From Pseudomonas sp. H1h (GTDB lineage Bacteria; Pseudomonadota; Gammaproteobacteria; Pseudomonadales; Pseudomonadaceae), in the NCBI RefSeq assembly GCF_000633255.1, contig NZ_AYMJ01000003.1, positions 124,001-188,000 of the forward strand: a stretch of DNA of 64,000 bases, given 5' to 3'. Position numbers and translations under genes: made by a program. The notes below the pieces were generated by a model. It saw only the letters and a list, made by a program, of their open reading frames with translations, was not told the origin of the DNA and searched no databases. This document shows positions 17,398-26,065 of the stretch, one piece after another. Positions within the stretch are counted from its first letter, which is position 1; the number at the start of each line of letters is the position of its first letter.

Positions 17398-20300
17398 AGC
17401 GTGGTTTGAAAATGACTGCACTGGCGTTGTTGGCGCTGGTGTTGCTGGTGGTATTGAGTATCGCCACTGTACTCGGAACACAGGCTGGCAGCCGTTGGGT
17501 GCTGGGTCTGGTGCCGGGTTTGAGCGTAGAGAATTTCCAGGGCCGCCTCGGCGGGCAATGGAGCGCCGATCACCTGATATGGCAGCAGGACAGCAGCCGG
17601 GTCGAGCTGAACAAGCCGATCTTCGCCTGGTCGCCAATGTGCCTGACCCGCATGACCCTGTGCATCGAACAGCTCAAGGCTGATCAGGTCATTCTGCAAT
17701 TCCCGCCGAGCGCAGACACCGGCGACAGCGGCCCGATCAAACTGCCTGACCTGCAACTGCCGCTGGCGATCGAGCTGGGCGACGTGCAGGTCGGCAGTCT
17801 GCTGTTCAACGGCAGCGAGCAACTCAAAGGCCTGCAATTGGCGGCGCACTGGAGTGCCCAAGGCCTGCAGATCGACAGCGTGAAGCTGCAGCGCGATGAC
17901 CTCAGCCTGAACCTCTCCGGCCTGCTGCAGCCGACTGGCAACTGGCCGTTGAACATGGCCGGCGACCTGACCCTGCCATCGCCCGGTGTTGGCCCCTGGA
18001 CGCTGGCGCTGAAGGTTGACGGCGATCTGCTGAAAACCCTCAACCTGCATGCCGACAGCCACGGTTACCTCGACGGTCAGTTGAGCGGTGAGCTGCAACC
18101 ACTGACGGAAAACCTGCCGGCCAAGGTGCGCATCACCGCGGACGCGTTCAAACCCAGTGCCGACCTGCCGGATACCCTGCAACTCAATCAATTGGTATTG
18201 ACCGCCGACGGCGACCTGAAAAACGGTTACCAGTTAAACGGCAATGCCACGCTGCCCGCCGATAAAGGCCCGGTGGCGTTGCTGCTCAAAGGCAAGGTAG
18301 ATGCCAGCGGTGCGCAGATCGCCGGCCTCGACCTGACGGCCAGCGACAAGCAAAGCCTCAAGCTGACCGGCAGTGTCGATTGGAGCAAAGGCCTTGCCGC
18401 GCAAGCCAACATCAACTGGCAGGATTTCCCGTGGCATCGGCTCTATAACGAAATCGACGAGCCGCAAGTAGCATTGCGCACCTTCACTGGCGAAGTCTCC
18501 TACACCGACGGCCAATACATCGGTAATTTCGCCGCCGCACTGGACGGCCCGGCGGGGGCGTTCAGCCTGAGCAGTCCGTTCAGCGGCAGCCTGAAACAGA
18601 TCGCCTTGCCGCAACTGAAGATGGAAGCCGGGCAGGGCAAGGCCGAAGGTCATGTCAACGTGCAGTTCGCCGACGGCATCGCCTGGGACACCGGGCTCGA
18701 ACTGTCGGCGCTGAACCCGGCGTACTGGGTCGCGGAGTTGCCGGGCACTTTAGCTGGACCGCTGAAAAGCACGGGCGAAATGAAGAACGAGCGCCTGAGC
18801 CTCACCGCCGACCTCGACCTGAAGGGCAAACTGCGCGGCCAACCGGCGATCCTCCAGGCCAAGGCTGACGGTGCCGGCGAGCAGTGGAACCTCAACGCCC
18901 TGCAAATCCGCCTCGGTGACAACAGCATCAGCGGCAAAGGCAGCCTGCAACAGAAACTCACCGGCCAGATCGACATCAAGCTGGCGCGGCTGGCCCAACT
19001 TTGGCCGCAGCTGCGCGGGCAGGTCACCGGCCAGGTCAACGTCGCCGGGACGCTGAAGGCGCCGCAAGGCAAACTCGGTCTGCAAGGTTCGCAACTGGCG
19101 TTCCAGGACAATCGACTGCAAAGCCTCAACCTCGACGCCAGCCTCGACAGCGCGCAACGGGCGAAGATCGATCTGAAAGGCAGCGGGATTCAGGCCGGCG
19201 ATACCAACCTCGGCGTGTTGACCGCCAGCGCTCAGGGCGACATCAAGAGCCAGAAACTCAACCTCGATTTGCTTGGGCCGAAGCTGAAACTGGCCCTCGG
19301 CCTGGACGGCAATCTGGACAAGGGCAACTGGCGCGGGCGTCTGGCCAGCGGTGACATTCAGGCCGGCGGCCAGGACTGGAGACTGCAGAATCCGGCCAAG
19401 CTCGAACGCCTGGCTGACGGCAAGATCAACTTCGGCGCGCATTGCTGGATGTCTGGCAATGCCAGCCTGTGCGGTGAAGACCAGCGGCTGATGCCCGAGC
19501 CGAAACTGCGTTACCACCTCAAGCAGTTCCCGATCGAAAGCCTCGCGCAATGGTTGCCGAAAGACTTCGCCTGGCAGGGCAAGCTCAACGCCGACCTGCA
19601 ACTGGATCTTCCGGCCAGCGGCCCGAACGGCGTGGTCAGCATCGACGCCAGCGGCGGCACCTTGCGCATGAAGGAAAAGGATCAGTGGCTGGACTTTCCG
19701 TACCAGACCCTGAAACTCACCAGCAAACTCACACCGAAGCGCATCGACACGGACCTCAACTTCGTTGGCGGCAAACTCGGCGAATTGATGGTGCAGGCGC
19801 AGCTCAATCCGCTGCCGAAAAACAAACCGTTGAGCGGCTCGTTCCGTCTCAGCGGGCTGGACTTGTCGGTGGCGCGGCCGTTTGTGCCGATGGTCGAGAA
19901 ACTTACCGGGCGCCTGAACGGCAGCGGAACGATTTCCGGCGGCCTGCTGGCACCGTTGGTCAACGGCACGGTGAAGCTCAGCGACGGGGAAGTGTCCGGC
20001 GCCGAGTTGCCGATGGAGCTGCAGGACCTGCAACTGCAAGCGGTGATTGCCGGTGAGTCGGTACGTCTGGACGGCGGCTGGAAAAGCGGCAAGACCGGCC
20101 AGGGCAGCCTCAACGGCAATGTCGCCTGGGGTCAGACGCTGGTGGTCGATCTGGCGCTCAAGGGCACGCAGCTGCCAGTCACCGTTGAGCCGTACGCCAA
20201 GCTGGAAGTGGCGCCGGACCTGAAAATTTCCATGGCCGATGATGAGCTGAAGATTGCCGGCAAGGTGCAAGTGCCGAGAGGCGAAATCACCGTGCGTGAA

Positions 20301-21068
20301 CTGCCGCCATCGACGGTGAAAGTCTCCGACGACACGATCATTGTCGGCGCGCAGACCGAAGAGGGCAAACCGCCGATCGCCATGAAAATGGACATCGACG
20401 TGGTAGTCGGCGAAGACAAACTGAGTTTTGCCGGGTTCGGCCTGACCGCCAACCTGCAAGGTCACGTGCACATCGGCGACAACATGGACACCCGTGGCGA
20501 GCTGTGGCTCAACGACGGCAAGTACCGCGCCTACGGCCAGCGCCTGAGCGTGCGCCGCGCGCGGCTGTTGTTTGCCGGCCCCATTGATCAGCCGTATCTG
20601 GACATCGAAGCGATTCGCCAGACCGACGACGTCATCGCCGGCATTCGCCTGAGCGGCAGCGCCGAGCAGCCGACCACGCAGATCTTCTCCGAGCCGGCCA
20701 TGAGCCAGGAGCAGGCGTTGTCGTACCTGGTGCTCGGGCGTCCGCTGAGCACCAACGGCGAAGACAACAACATGCTCGCGCAAGCGGCGTTGGGTCTGGG
20801 CTTGATGGGCAGTTCCGGGGTCACCAGCGGTCTGGCCAAAGACCTCGGCATTCAGGATTTCCAGCTCGACACCCAGGGCAGTGGCAACACCACCAGCGTG
20901 GTGGCCAGTGGCAACATTTCCGAGAAGCTCAGTCTGCGTTATGGCGTCGGCGTGTTCGAACCGGCCAACACCATCGCGCTGCGTTACAAGCTGAGCAAGA
21001 AGGTTTATCTGGAAGCAGCGAGCGGCGTCGCCAGTTCGCTGGATATCTTCTACAAACGCGATTTTTAG
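17394..21068 (+). CDS. tamB: Translocation and assembly module protein TamB (AsmA-like, DUF490)
   Basis: 1224 residues. Start is the GTG at 17394, overlapping the tamA stop by four bases; an ATG seven codons in is possible. An N-terminal signal anchor (about 7-25, LALLALVLLVVLSIATVLG) is followed by a long repetitive beta-rich periplasmic body. The C-terminal DUF490 domain (about 880-1224) ends SSLDIFYKRDF. It bridges inner and outer membranes as a groove-shaped lipid conduit and partners TamA. A strong terminator follows. Confidence 0.94.
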   Translation: MKRGLKMTALALLALVLLVVLSIATVLGTQAGSRWVLGLVPGLSVENFQGRLGGQWSADHLIWQQDSSRVELNKPIFAWSPMCLTRMTLCIEQLKADQVILQFPPSADTGDSGPIKLPDLQLPLAIELGDVQVGSLLFNGSEQLKGLQLAAHWSAQGLQIDSVKLQRDDLSLNLSGLLQPTGNWPLNMAGDLTLPSPGVGPWTLALKVDGDLLKTLNLHADSHGYLDGQLSGELQPLTENLPAKVRITADAFKPSADLPDTLQLNQLVLTADGDLKNGYQLNGNATLPADKGPVALLLKGKVDASGAQIAGLDLTASDKQSLKLTGSVDWSKGLAAQANINWQDFPWHRLYNEIDEPQVALRTFTGEVSYTDGQYIGNFAAALDGPAGAFSLSSPFSGSLKQIALPQLKMEAGQGKAEGHVNVQFADGIAWDTGLELSALNPAYWVAELPGTLAGPLKSTGEMKNERLSLTADLDLKGKLRGQPAILQAKADGAGEQWNLNALQIRLGDNSISGKGSLQQKLTGQIDIKLARLAQLWPQLRGQVTGQVNVAGTLKAPQGKLGLQGSQLAFQDNRLQSLNLDASLDSAQRAKIDLKGSGIQAGDTNLGVLTASAQGDIKSQKLNLDLLGPKLKLALGLDGNLDKGNWRGRLASGDIQAGGQDWRLQNPAKLERLADGKINFGAHCWMSGNASLCGEDQRLMPEPKLRYHLKQFPIESLAQWLPKDFAWQGKLNADLQLDLPASGPNGVVSIDASGGTLRMKEKDQWLDFPYQTLKLTSKLTPKRIDTDLNFVGGKLGELMVQAQLNPLPKNKPLSGSFRLSGLDLSVARPFVPMVEKLTGRLNGSGTISGGLLAPLVNGTVKLSDGEVSGAELPMELQDLQLQAVIAGESVRLDGGWKSGKTGQGSLNGNVAWGQTLVVDLALKGTQLPVTVEPYAKLEVAPDLKISMADDELKIAGKVQVPRGEITVRELPPSTVKVSDDTIIVGAQTEEGKPPIAMKMDIDVVVGEDKLSFAGFGLTANLQGHVHIGDNMDTRGELWLNDGKYRAYGQRLSVRRARLLFAGPIDQPYLDIEAIRQTDDVIAGIRLSGSAEQPTTQIFSEPAMSQEQALSYLVLGRPLSTNGEDNNMLAQAALGLGLMGSSGVTSGLAKDLGIQDFQLDTQGSGNTTSVVASGNISEKLSLRYGVGVFEPANTIALRYKLSKKVYLEAASGVASSLDIFYKRDF

Positions 21069-21082
21069 GTCGCGCAATCAAT

Positions 21083-21113
21083 AGCCGGATCGCACCGCCG
21101 CGATCCGGCTTTT
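21083..21113 (+). terminator. Rho-independent terminator after tamB
   Basis: Perfect 11-bp stem AGCCGGATCGC/GCGATCCGGCT with a 6-nt loop, followed by TTTT, 14 bp after the tamB stop. Confidence 0.9.
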
Positions 21114-21186
21114 CCAGAATGAATTAGACTCATCGCAGTTCAAGCGCTGCGCGGTTGGCGGCTGCCCGAAGAGAACAGGGGCGCAT

Positions 21187-22509
21187 ATGATCCGCTTGAG
21201 TATGGTTTTGCTCGGTAACGACTTTGTCCGCAAACGCTGGTCAACGCTGGCGCTGACCGGCATTGTCTGGGGCGCGGCCGGGGTGGCCATCTTCATCGAT
21301 GCGCTGGACGGCGTGCTGTATTTCCCGCTGCATGTCTTTGGCTACCTGTTGTTGCTCGAAGCGCTGATCATTCTGCTGGTGCCGGCACCGCAAACCGGAA
21401 CCGCAGCGGCGTTGCGCAAAGCGCGGGGGCTGGTTTTCCTGATACTCGGGCTGCTGATCGTCGACCGGCAACATGCCGCCAGCCTGATTCTGGCGGTGCT
21501 GTTTGGTGTGGCGTTTCTGCTTGATGGCGGTTTTCGGCTGGCGGCTGCGGTGGTGGTGCGCTTTGTCGGTTGGCGACTGTCGCTGCTGACCGGTTTGTTC
21601 GAAATCGGCTTTGGCCTGTTCATCCTCGAACCGTACCCGACGCTGTACAAGGGCACGGTGCCGTTCTGCATTGGCATGAGCATCTTTCTCTCGGGTTGTG
21701 CCTTGCTGCAGCAGGCGGTGCGCTTCAAAAAACAGCCGGCGATGACAAGCTCTTCCGCGGTCAGTGTGCCGGCACACGACACCGCGCTGGTGATCCATGT
21801 CTGGACACCCAGTGGCACCGTTGATGACGTCCTGGTGCGCAACCGTTTGCTCAACCGCTACATCGCGGCAGTCGACATCAACGGTGTGATTTCCGCCGGC
21901 CACGCGGCCCTCGAATGTGGCCCGGATATCTACATCAGCCATTACCCGCTGGACGACATCGACCGGTCGGCGGGGGACTTCGTGCGCTTGCTGCGGGCGA
22001 CGCCGAACAACGATGTTGCCGGCCGGTTTCTGCCGGACTATGCCGGCGAGGTGGCTGACTGGTGCCCGTCTTCGGTGCAAGTCAGTTTTGCCCACTATGA
22101 CGCCCGGCGGTTGCAGGCATTCTGGGCCGAGTATCGGCGCAACAGCACGTACAACCTCACCAGTCGCAATTGTTCGAGTGCCGTTGCCCATAGCCTTGAA
22201 GCGGCCCTTGAAGGGGCGATGAACCGGGGGCATTCGAGCATGCGTGATTTCGCCCGGGTCTTTCTCAGTCCAGAGTTCTGGGTGGCGGCTCAAGTGCGTA
22301 AACGCGCCGAGGTGATGGCCTGGACACCCGGGCTGGTGCTCGACTACGCACTGGCGCTGCACGCGGCCATCGAGCCCGCGCCGCCGGGTTGGCACAGCAT
22401 GTACGCGGGGGCCAAGCGCGCCTGGGGTTATGCGGTGACGGCCATGCGCGGGCGCGAGGTGCATCCGCTGCAACCGCCAGCGCCTGCCAGATCTTCCGAC
22501 GAGAACTGA
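21187..22509 (+). CDS. HdeD-like membrane protein fused to a papain-like His/Cys domain
   Basis: 440 residues. Residues about 18-180 contain six hydrophobic helices in the pattern of the HdeD/DUF308 family. After a linker, residues about 200-345 form a soluble domain with GHAALECGPDIYISHYP (His239) and TYNLTSRNCSSAVAHSLEAA (Cys329). The order of His before Cys, with the Cys at the start of a helix, is that of permuted papain-like/NlpC-type hydrolases and acyltransferases. A C-terminal tail of about 95 residues is unassigned. The ATG has CAGGGG upstream. Membrane topology and enzymatic activity are inference; I recognise no named gene. Confidence 0.75.
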   Translation: MIRLSMVLLGNDFVRKRWSTLALTGIVWGAAGVAIFIDALDGVLYFPLHVFGYLLLLEALIILLVPAPQTGTAAALRKARGLVFLILGLLIVDRQHAASLILAVLFGVAFLLDGGFRLAAAVVVRFVGWRLSLLTGLFEIGFGLFILEPYPTLYKGTVPFCIGMSIFLSGCALLQQAVRFKKQPAMTSSSAVSVPAHDTALVIHVWTPSGTVDDVLVRNRLLNRYIAAVDINGVISAGHAALECGPDIYISHYPLDDIDRSAGDFVRLLRATPNNDVAGRFLPDYAGEVADWCPSSVQVSFAHYDARRLQAFWAEYRRNSTYNLTSRNCSSAVAHSLEAALEGAMNRGHSSMRDFARVFLSPEFWVAAQVRKRAEVMAWTPGLVLDYALALHAAIEPAPPGWHSMYAGAKRAWGYAVTAMRGREVHPLQPPAPARSSDEN

Positions 22510-22529
22510 GCGGCGTTCCACCGAATTAC

Positions 22530-22628
22530 GGCCTTCGCGAGCAGGCTCGCTCCCACATTGAATCTCTGGCGGACACACATTTGTGTGCGCTGTGGAACCC
22601 TGTGGGAGCGAGCCTGCTCGCGAAGGCG
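22530..22628. repeat. REP pair between the HdeD-like gene and the MarR promoter
   Basis: CTTCGCGAGCAGGCTCGCTCCCACA and TGTGGGAGCGAGCCTGCTCGCGAAG, inverted, about 50 bp apart. Confidence 0.9.
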
Positions 22629-22694
22629 CCCGTGTGCTCAGCGCAAAAACCAACTCCATTGGTCAACTAATTACAAAGCAACCTAACTATTACG

Positions 22695-22750
22695 TTGACA
22701 TTCGCTGCCTAGGCAGTAACATCTCGACATACATTCACTGCCTAGGCAGT
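22695..22750 (+). promoter_or_regulatory. MarR-operon promoter with two tandem palindromic operators
   Basis: TTGACA (22695-22700) and a weak TAACAT (22717-22722) flank operator 1, GCTGCCTAGGCAGT (22704-22717). Operator 2, ACTGCCTAGGCAGT (22737-22750), is a perfect 14-bp palindrome exactly 33 bp, three helical turns, downstream. Operator 1 fills the promoter spacer and operator 2 blocks the start region, a textbook repressor arrangement for the adjacent MarR protein. Confidence 0.88.
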
Positions 22751-22764
22751 TATTAGGTGAGCAC

Positions 22765-23247
22765 ATGAAGCATTTCACCCCGGACGAATTCAAACATTGC
22801 CATCTCGGCCTGTTGCTTGGCCGTGCTGCGCTGCTCAAGGACCGGATCATCGACACCCACATGGAACCCCACGGCATCACCGCCGCGCAGTTCAAGGTGT
22901 TGATCATCATGGCCCAGTACGGCGTCGATACCCCGGCCGAGTTGTGCCGGCACCTGTCGCTGGACAGCGGTTCGATGACGCGCATGCTCGATCGTCTGGA
23001 GCAGAAAGGTTTCCTGGCTCGCCAACGCAGCGAAGGCGATCGCCGGCAGGTGCAGCTCAAGCTCACCGAGCAAGGCCAGCAACTGGCCGATCGCCTGCCG
23101 CACATCGGCGCCGACGCAATGAATGAACTGGCCGGTGCCGTCACTACGGACGAGTTGAAAACCCTGGAATACATCCTCAAGAAAATCCTGCTGGCAGCCG
23201 GTGACCCGATCACTATCCAGCGGTTAGGTGAACACAATGAGCGGTAA
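22765..23247 (+). CDS. MarR-family transcriptional repressor
   Basis: 160 residues, with the winged-helix region ITAAQFKVLIIMAQYGV, TPAELCRHLSLDSGSMTRML and the wing SEGDRRQVQLKLTEQG. It is first gene of a MarR/outer-membrane factor/MFP/DHA2-pump operon and is preceded by two identical palindromes, so autorepression relieved by a phenolic or drug-like ligand is expected. The stop overlaps the start of the next gene (ATG at 23237). It is similar in layout to EmrR of the emrAB system. Confidence 0.92.
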   Translation: MKHFTPDEFKHCHLGLLLGRAALLKDRIIDTHMEPHGITAAQFKVLIIMAQYGVDTPAELCRHLSLDSGSMTRMLDRLEQKGFLARQRSEGDRRQVQLKLTEQGQQLADRLPHIGADAMNELAGAVTTDELKTLEYILKKILLAAGDPITIQRLGEHNER

Positions 23248-24706
23248 AACCTTGCGCAGCAGCCTGACCCTGGTGCTGTCGGCGATGATCCTCGCCGGCT
23301 GTGCCAACTACAGCGGCCTCGACACTCAAGGCAAAAACCTTGATGCGAAAAACCTCAACGTCAGCCAGTCCCTCAACGGCGTCAGCTTGTCGCCGGCCGC
23401 GTGGCCGAAGAGCGACTGGTGGACCAGCCTCGGCGACCCGCAACTCGACGGCCTGATTCGCGAAGCGTTGCACGACAGCCCGGACATGCAGATCGCCCAA
23501 GCCCGTGCGCATCAGGCCAGCGCCGCGGCGTATGCCGCCGATGCCGAACGCTATCCGACCCTCGACGCCAGCGCCGGCATCAGCCGTTCGCGTCTGGCCA
23601 AGGATCAGGACCCGCGAGGGCAGGGCGATGCCTACGCCACCGTGCGTAACGTCAGCGCCGGCTTCAATTACAACTTCGACCTGTGGGGCGGCCAGCGGGA
23701 TGCGTGGGAAGCCGCACTCGGTCAGGCCCGCGCCGCCGAAGTCGACCGTCAGGCCGCGCAACTGACCCTCGCCGCCGATGTGGCCCGGGCCTACAGCGAT
23801 CTGGGGCAGGCACACATCGTCTACGACCTGTCCAACGACGATCTGAAACGCACCCAACAGATGCTCGACCTGAGCCAGCGTCGCTTGAGTGCCGGGATCG
23901 ACAGCCAGTACCAGTTCCAGCAAACCCAAAGCCTTGAGGCCAGCTCCGAAGCCAGCCTGATCGATGCGCAAAAGCGCTTGAACAGCGCCAAGATCGCCCT
24001 GGCCGTGTTGCTCGGCAAAGGCCCGGATCGTGGCAGCGAAATTGCCCGGCCGAAAGTTTTGCAAGCCAGCGCCGTGGCCGTGCCGTCAGTACTGCCGGCA
24101 GAGCTGCTCGGTCGTCGCCCGGATCTGGTCGCCGCGCGCTGGCGCGTGGAAGCGGCGAGCAAAGACATCGACTCGGCGAAGACCCGCTTCTACCCCAATC
24201 TGAACCTTACGGCGTCCGCCGGTGCCGAATCCTTGTTGGGTGACGCAATGTTCGGTTCGGCCAGTCGTTTCTTCAGCATCGCCCCGACCATTTCGCTGCC
24301 GATCTTCGACGGTGGGCGCCTGCGCGCCAACCTCGATGCACGCGACGCCGATTACGATCTGGCGGTGGCGCAGTACAACAAAAGCCTGGTGAAAGCACTG
24401 GGCGATGTCAGCGACACGATCAACCAGCTGCGTGATATCGGCCGGCAGATCGGCGCGCAACAACACGCCACCGACATTGCTCAGGATTCTTACAACACCG
24501 TCGTCCAGCGTTACGGTTCCGGCATCGGCAACTACCTGGACGTGCTCAGCATCGAGCAGCAATTGCTGCAGGCCCAGCGTCAGTTGGCCAACCTCAATGC
24601 CGAGCAGATCGACCTGTCGATTCAACTGATGCAAGCGCTGGGGGGCGGCTTCCAGGGTGAAGCCCTGACCGCCGCCAACACCACCCCAGCCACGTCGCAC
24701 AACTAA
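23237..24706 (+). CDS. Outer-membrane efflux lipoprotein (NodT/OprM family)
   Basis: 489 residues from the ATG at 23237, inside the end of the MarR gene, with AGGTG upstream. The signal peptide ends in a lipobox LAGC (Cys at about 23), so it is an acylated outer-membrane factor. Two copies of the OEP repeat with long helical hairpins form the trimeric channel. The C-terminal region LDVLSIEQQLLQAQRQLANL is characteristic. It pairs with the downstream membrane fusion protein and DHA2 pump. Confidence 0.93.
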   Translation: MSGKTLRSSLTLVLSAMILAGCANYSGLDTQGKNLDAKNLNVSQSLNGVSLSPAAWPKSDWWTSLGDPQLDGLIREALHDSPDMQIAQARAHQASAAAYAADAERYPTLDASAGISRSRLAKDQDPRGQGDAYATVRNVSAGFNYNFDLWGGQRDAWEAALGQARAAEVDRQAAQLTLAADVARAYSDLGQAHIVYDLSNDDLKRTQQMLDLSQRRLSAGIDSQYQFQQTQSLEASSEASLIDAQKRLNSAKIALAVLLGKGPDRGSEIARPKVLQASAVAVPSVLPAELLGRRPDLVAARWRVEAASKDIDSAKTRFYPNLNLTASAGAESLLGDAMFGSASRFFSIAPTISLPIFDGGRLRANLDARDADYDLAVAQYNKSLVKALGDVSDTINQLRDIGRQIGAQQHATDIAQDSYNTVVQRYGSGIGNYLDVLSIEQQLLQAQRQLANLNAEQIDLSIQLMQALGGGFQGEALTAANTTPATSHN

Positions 24707-24720
24707 TTCAGGTATTTGTC

Positions 24721-25923
24721 ATGGCCACTGCCGAAAACACTCAAACTCAAGACAACACCCCGGACACCGGCAATCCGCGCAAGCGCAAAGTGATGCTGCT
24801 GGTGCTGGCCGTGGTGGTCCTGCTCGCCGGTGCCGGCGTCTGGGCGTATCACGAATTCATCGGGCGCTTTAACGAAAGCACCGACGACGCCTACGTCAAC
24901 GGCAACGTGGTGGAAATCACCCCGTTGGTCACCGGCACTGTGGTCAGCATTGGCGCTGACGATGGTGATCTGGTTCACGAAGGCCAGGTATTGATCAACT
25001 TCGACCCCAACGACGCTGAAGTCGGCCTGCAAAGTGCCCAGGCGAAACTGGCGCGCACCGTGCGTCAGGTGCGCGGCCTGTACAGCAACGTTGATGGCAT
25101 GAAAGCCCAGGTCAACGCGCAACAGGCTGAAGTGCAGAAAGCCCAGGACAACTTCAACCGCCGGAGAAACCTCGCCGCTGGCGGGGCAATTTCCCAGGAA
25201 GAACTGTCCCATGCCCGCGACGACCTGACCTCGGCGCAAAACGCCCTGGCCAACGCCAAACAGCAACTGAAAACCACCAGCGCGCTGGTCGATGACACGG
25301 TGGTCTCCTCGCATCCGGACGTGATGTCGGCGGCTGCCGATCTGCGTCAGGCTTACTTGAACAATGCGCGCAGCACCCTGATCGCGCCGGTCACCGGTTA
25401 CGTCGCCAAGCGCACCGTGCAACTGGGCCAGCGCGTTCAGCCGGGCACCGCGCTGATGGCGGTGATTCCGCTGGATCAGTTGTGGATCGACGCCAACTTC
25501 AAGGAAACCCAACTGCGCGACATGCGCATCGGCCAACCGGTGGACATCGAGTCCGACATCTATGGCAGCAGCGTGAAGTACAGCGGCACCGTCGACAGCC
25601 TCGGCGCCGGTACCGGCAGTGCGTTTGCCCTGCTGCCGGCGCAGAACGCCACCGGTAACTGGATCAAGATCGTGCAGCGCGTGCCGGTGCGGATTCACAT
25701 CAACGCCGAAGAGCTGGCGAAACACCCACTGCGGGTCGGTCTGTCGACCAACGTTGAAGTGAATCTGCACGACCAGAGCGGTCCGGTGCTGGCGCAGCAG
25801 CCGCCGCAAAAGGCCTCGTTCAGCACCAACGTCTACGACCAGCAACTGGCCGAAGCCGACGCGATGATCGCCCAGTTGATTCACGACAACAGCGCTGCGG
25901 TCAGCAAAACCGCGCAACGCTGA
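24721..25923 (+). CDS. EmrA-type membrane fusion protein (HlyD family)
   Basis: 400 residues. One N-terminal transmembrane helix (about 23-43) anchors it in the inner membrane. The lipoyl/barrel-sandwich halves are ESTDDAYVNGNVVEITPLVT (about 55-74) and LIAPVTGYVAKRTVQLGQRV. Between them is a helical hairpin rich in Gln and Ala (about 95-205). It connects the DHA2 pump to the outer-membrane factor. It is 15 bp downstream of the previous gene. Confidence 0.93.
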   Translation: MATAENTQTQDNTPDTGNPRKRKVMLLVLAVVVLLAGAGVWAYHEFIGRFNESTDDAYVNGNVVEITPLVTGTVVSIGADDGDLVHEGQVLINFDPNDAEVGLQSAQAKLARTVRQVRGLYSNVDGMKAQVNAQQAEVQKAQDNFNRRRNLAAGGAISQEELSHARDDLTSAQNALANAKQQLKTTSALVDDTVVSSHPDVMSAAADLRQAYLNNARSTLIAPVTGYVAKRTVQLGQRVQPGTALMAVIPLDQLWIDANFKETQLRDMRIGQPVDIESDIYGSSVKYSGTVDSLGAGTGSAFALLPAQNATGNWIKIVQRVPVRIHINAEELAKHPLRVGLSTNVEVNLHDQSGPVLAQQPPQKASFSTNVYDQQLAEADAMIAQLIHDNSAAVSKTAQR

Positions 25924-25939
25924 TATCGACTCCGACCCA

Positions 25940-26032
25940 GTGGGAGCGGGCTTGCTCGCGAATGCTGACTGACATTCAACATGGATGTTGACTGACGCAC
26001 CGCTTTCGCGAGCAAGCCCGCTCCCACAAAGG
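25940..26032. repeat. REP pair inside the efflux operon
   Basis: GTGGGAGCGGGCTTGCTCGCGAATGC and its inverted partner in the 142-bp gap between the MFP and pump genes. It is one of several REP pairs in this window that sit inside operons. Confidence 0.9.
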
Positions 26033-26065
26033 GCGCAGCGCCAACCCGGTTTCATAGGATTCACA

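Noticed and set aside
18750..21077. 775-codon minus-strand open frame opposite tamB
   Set aside because: Low-complexity His/Arg/Gln-rich translation typical of an antisense GC shadow. tamB fully accounts for the region.
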